Origin: Prevotellaceae bacterium
Lineage (GTDB): Bacteria; Bacteroidota; Bacteroidia; Bacteroidales; Bacteroidaceae
NCBI GenBank assembly: GCA_030523505.1
Contig: JAUNIK010000016.1
Span: forward strand, 8,045 to 15,775
Reading direction: 5' to 3'
DNA length: 7,731 nt
The notes under the pieces were generated by a model. It made no database searches, had not been told where the DNA came from, and worked only from the letters and a program-made list of their open reading frames with translations. Shown here piece after piece: positions 6,717-7,731 of this stretch (its first letter is position 1; the number at the start of each line of letters is the position of its first letter). Position numbers and translations under genes: made by a program.

Positions 6717-7731
6717 TTACCAGCCTGGGTTCTGAGTAAGACCATAACCCTTCTGAACCTCTTTACGAGATACAGGATCAAGATACCACTTGTTTGTCCA
6801 GAAGCCTGGCTCCCACCAGCGACGAGCACCAATAGAGATTACAGGACGCTCATACTCGAAATGAGGCCATGCTTCACCATCGGTATAAGAGAGGTTTGAA
6901 CCTTCCATACGATTGCCATCAGCATCGAGGCGATAAGTATGAAGCTCATGGAGAGGCTTGCAGAAGAGATCCTGACGCATACGACGAATCATGTCATATA
7001 CACGGTCACCGCACTCACCACCAATCTCGCAGTTACGCTCACGAAGAATCTCGTTGAGGAGAGCCTCTTTGTTTGCAAGATCGGTAAGTTTAAGATCTGG
7101 ATTCATATCCTCAAGTTTACCAAGACCTACGCGTGCACGAACATAATTTACTTCATTGAGAGCTAACTGATTCTGTCCAAGTTCTGCCAAAGCTTCAGCC
7201 TTGATGAGGTAAACTTCTGCCAAACGGATGTAAGCAACACCGATAGCTCTGTCATCCATCTTGCTTGAACTGTGGTCGAACCACCATTTGAAACGCTTCA
7301 AACCAGACTTATTGTCCTCTGCATTGTTGAGGTCACCTTCCTGCTGGAGCACACCGTTCTCCCATGTGTCAACATAGGTATGGCCACGATAGTCGCCTAC
7401 TGTTCCTGAAGGGAAGTTATGGCGTGGCACAGCAACTGTCTCATAGAGACGTGGGTCACGGTTTTCAAAGATATCAACATATTCTCCATTGATCTTGCCT
7501 TTGCCAGCACCATAGATATCAGCCTCAGCATATGGATAATTTGTACCATCAGCCATACCGAAGCACTCCATGAGTTCTGCTGTTGGAACCTGACCACCCT
7601 GACGGATACAGTCGATGGCATAGCCATCCCAGCCCCAGCCCCAGCCACCTTGACTCATTGTAGTAGTCAAGTGTGTGTCGCAGAGCTTCTCGGGATTTGT
7701 TTCAGTATTACGATAGCGGGATGCCTCGCGG
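6717..7731 (-). CDS. SusD-like outer-membrane glycan-binding lipoprotein, C-terminal part (cut by window edge; XusB position)
   Basis: The last 337 residues of a SusD/RagB-family protein. The reading frame stays open to the window edge, so the TTG at 7668-7670 and the ATG at 7656-7658 are internal codons, not starts. The signal peptide, lipobox and first TPR helices lie outside the window. Visible family features are a TPR helix A-Y-I-R-L-A-E-V-Y-L-I-K-A-E-A (about 7190-7235), the late R-E-R motif with D-R-V-Y-D-M-I-R-R (6981-7043) and the canonical C-terminal Q-N-P-G-W. Aromatic-rich patches (GGWGWGWDG near 7620-7650; RRWWEPGFW near 6800-6835) could contribute to sugar stacking. It belongs to a different SusD lineage from the complete SusD at 2130-3836, so it presumably pairs with a SusC encoded just beyond the right edge, making a tandem SusCD-SusCD arrangement. 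Confidence 0.95.
   Translation of the reverse strand, partial: REASRYRNTETNPEKLCDTHLTTTMSQGGWGWGWDGYAIDCIRQGGQVPTAELMECFGMADGTNYPYAEADIYGAGKGKINGEYVDIFENRDPRLYETVAVPRHNFPSGTVGDYRGHTYVDTWENGVLQQEGDLNNAEDNKSGLKRFKWWFDHSSSKMDDRAIGVAYIRLAEVYLIKAEALAELGQNQLALNEVNYVRARVGLGKLEDMNPDLKLTDLANKEALLNEILRERNCEIGGECGDRVYDMIRRMRQDLFCKPLHELHTYRLDADGNRMEGSNLSYTDGEAWPHFEYERPVISIGARRWWEPGFWTNKWYLDPVSRKEVQKGYGLTQNPGW

Noticed and set aside
7625..7648. Short GC-rich hexanucleotide repetition (TGGGGC-like on the minus strand)
   Set aside because: It simply encodes the in-frame Gly-Trp run of the SusD protein. With so few units it is not good evidence of phase variation.
7656..7670. Possible start codons (TTG at 7668-7670, ATG at 7656-7658) for the right-edge gene
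   Set aside because: The frame is open with plausible SusD sequence up to the window edge. A protein starting here would lack the signal peptide, lipobox and N-terminal helices that the family requires.

Overview
The window looks like part of a polysaccharide utilisation locus (PUL) from a Bacteroidales bacterium, most likely Prevotella/Segatella or Bacteroides. The evidence is a SusD–SusC–SusD run, Bacteroidetes-type lipoproteins with acidic residues just after the lipid-bearing cysteine, gene starts without strong Shine-Dalgarno sequences, and short AT-rich gaps. The genus is inferred from protein style only.

Every real gene lies on the minus strand, so transcription runs from high to low coordinates. 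In that order they are: the C-terminal part of a SusD-like glycan-binding lipoprotein cut by the window edge (6717-7731); a complete SusC-like TonB-dependent outer-membrane transporter (3850-6666); its SusD-like partner (2130-3836); a surface glycan-binding lipoprotein with two IPT/TIG-like domains and three tandem carbohydrate-binding-like repeats (202-2109); and the first 41 codons of another lipoprotein, running off the other edge (1-124). The gaps are 50, 13, 20 and 77 nt. No promoter is recognisable in them, so the first four genes probably share one transcript that starts outside the window. The 77-nt gap holds a strong minus-strand intrinsic terminator only 16 nt before the last start codon, which suggests partial readthrough (attenuation) rather than a clean operon end. 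No stretch over 300 nt lacks a gene.

Functionally, SusD and the multi-domain lipoprotein would capture a glycan at the cell surface and SusC/SusD would import the oligosaccharides. The order (presumed SusC)-SusD-SusC-SusD-surface binding protein-lipoprotein matches the xus-type xylan utilisation core of Prevotella and Bacteroides (xusA-xusB-xusC-xusD-xusE followed by a GH10 xylanase). Xylan is therefore the leading substrate hypothesis. It rests on gene order and domain layout, since no enzyme domain is visible here.

The points most worth a second look are the triple repeat in the surface lipoprotein (units 1 and 3 very alike, unit 2 diverged), the SusC that lacks the usual N-terminal extension domain, and the intercistronic terminator.
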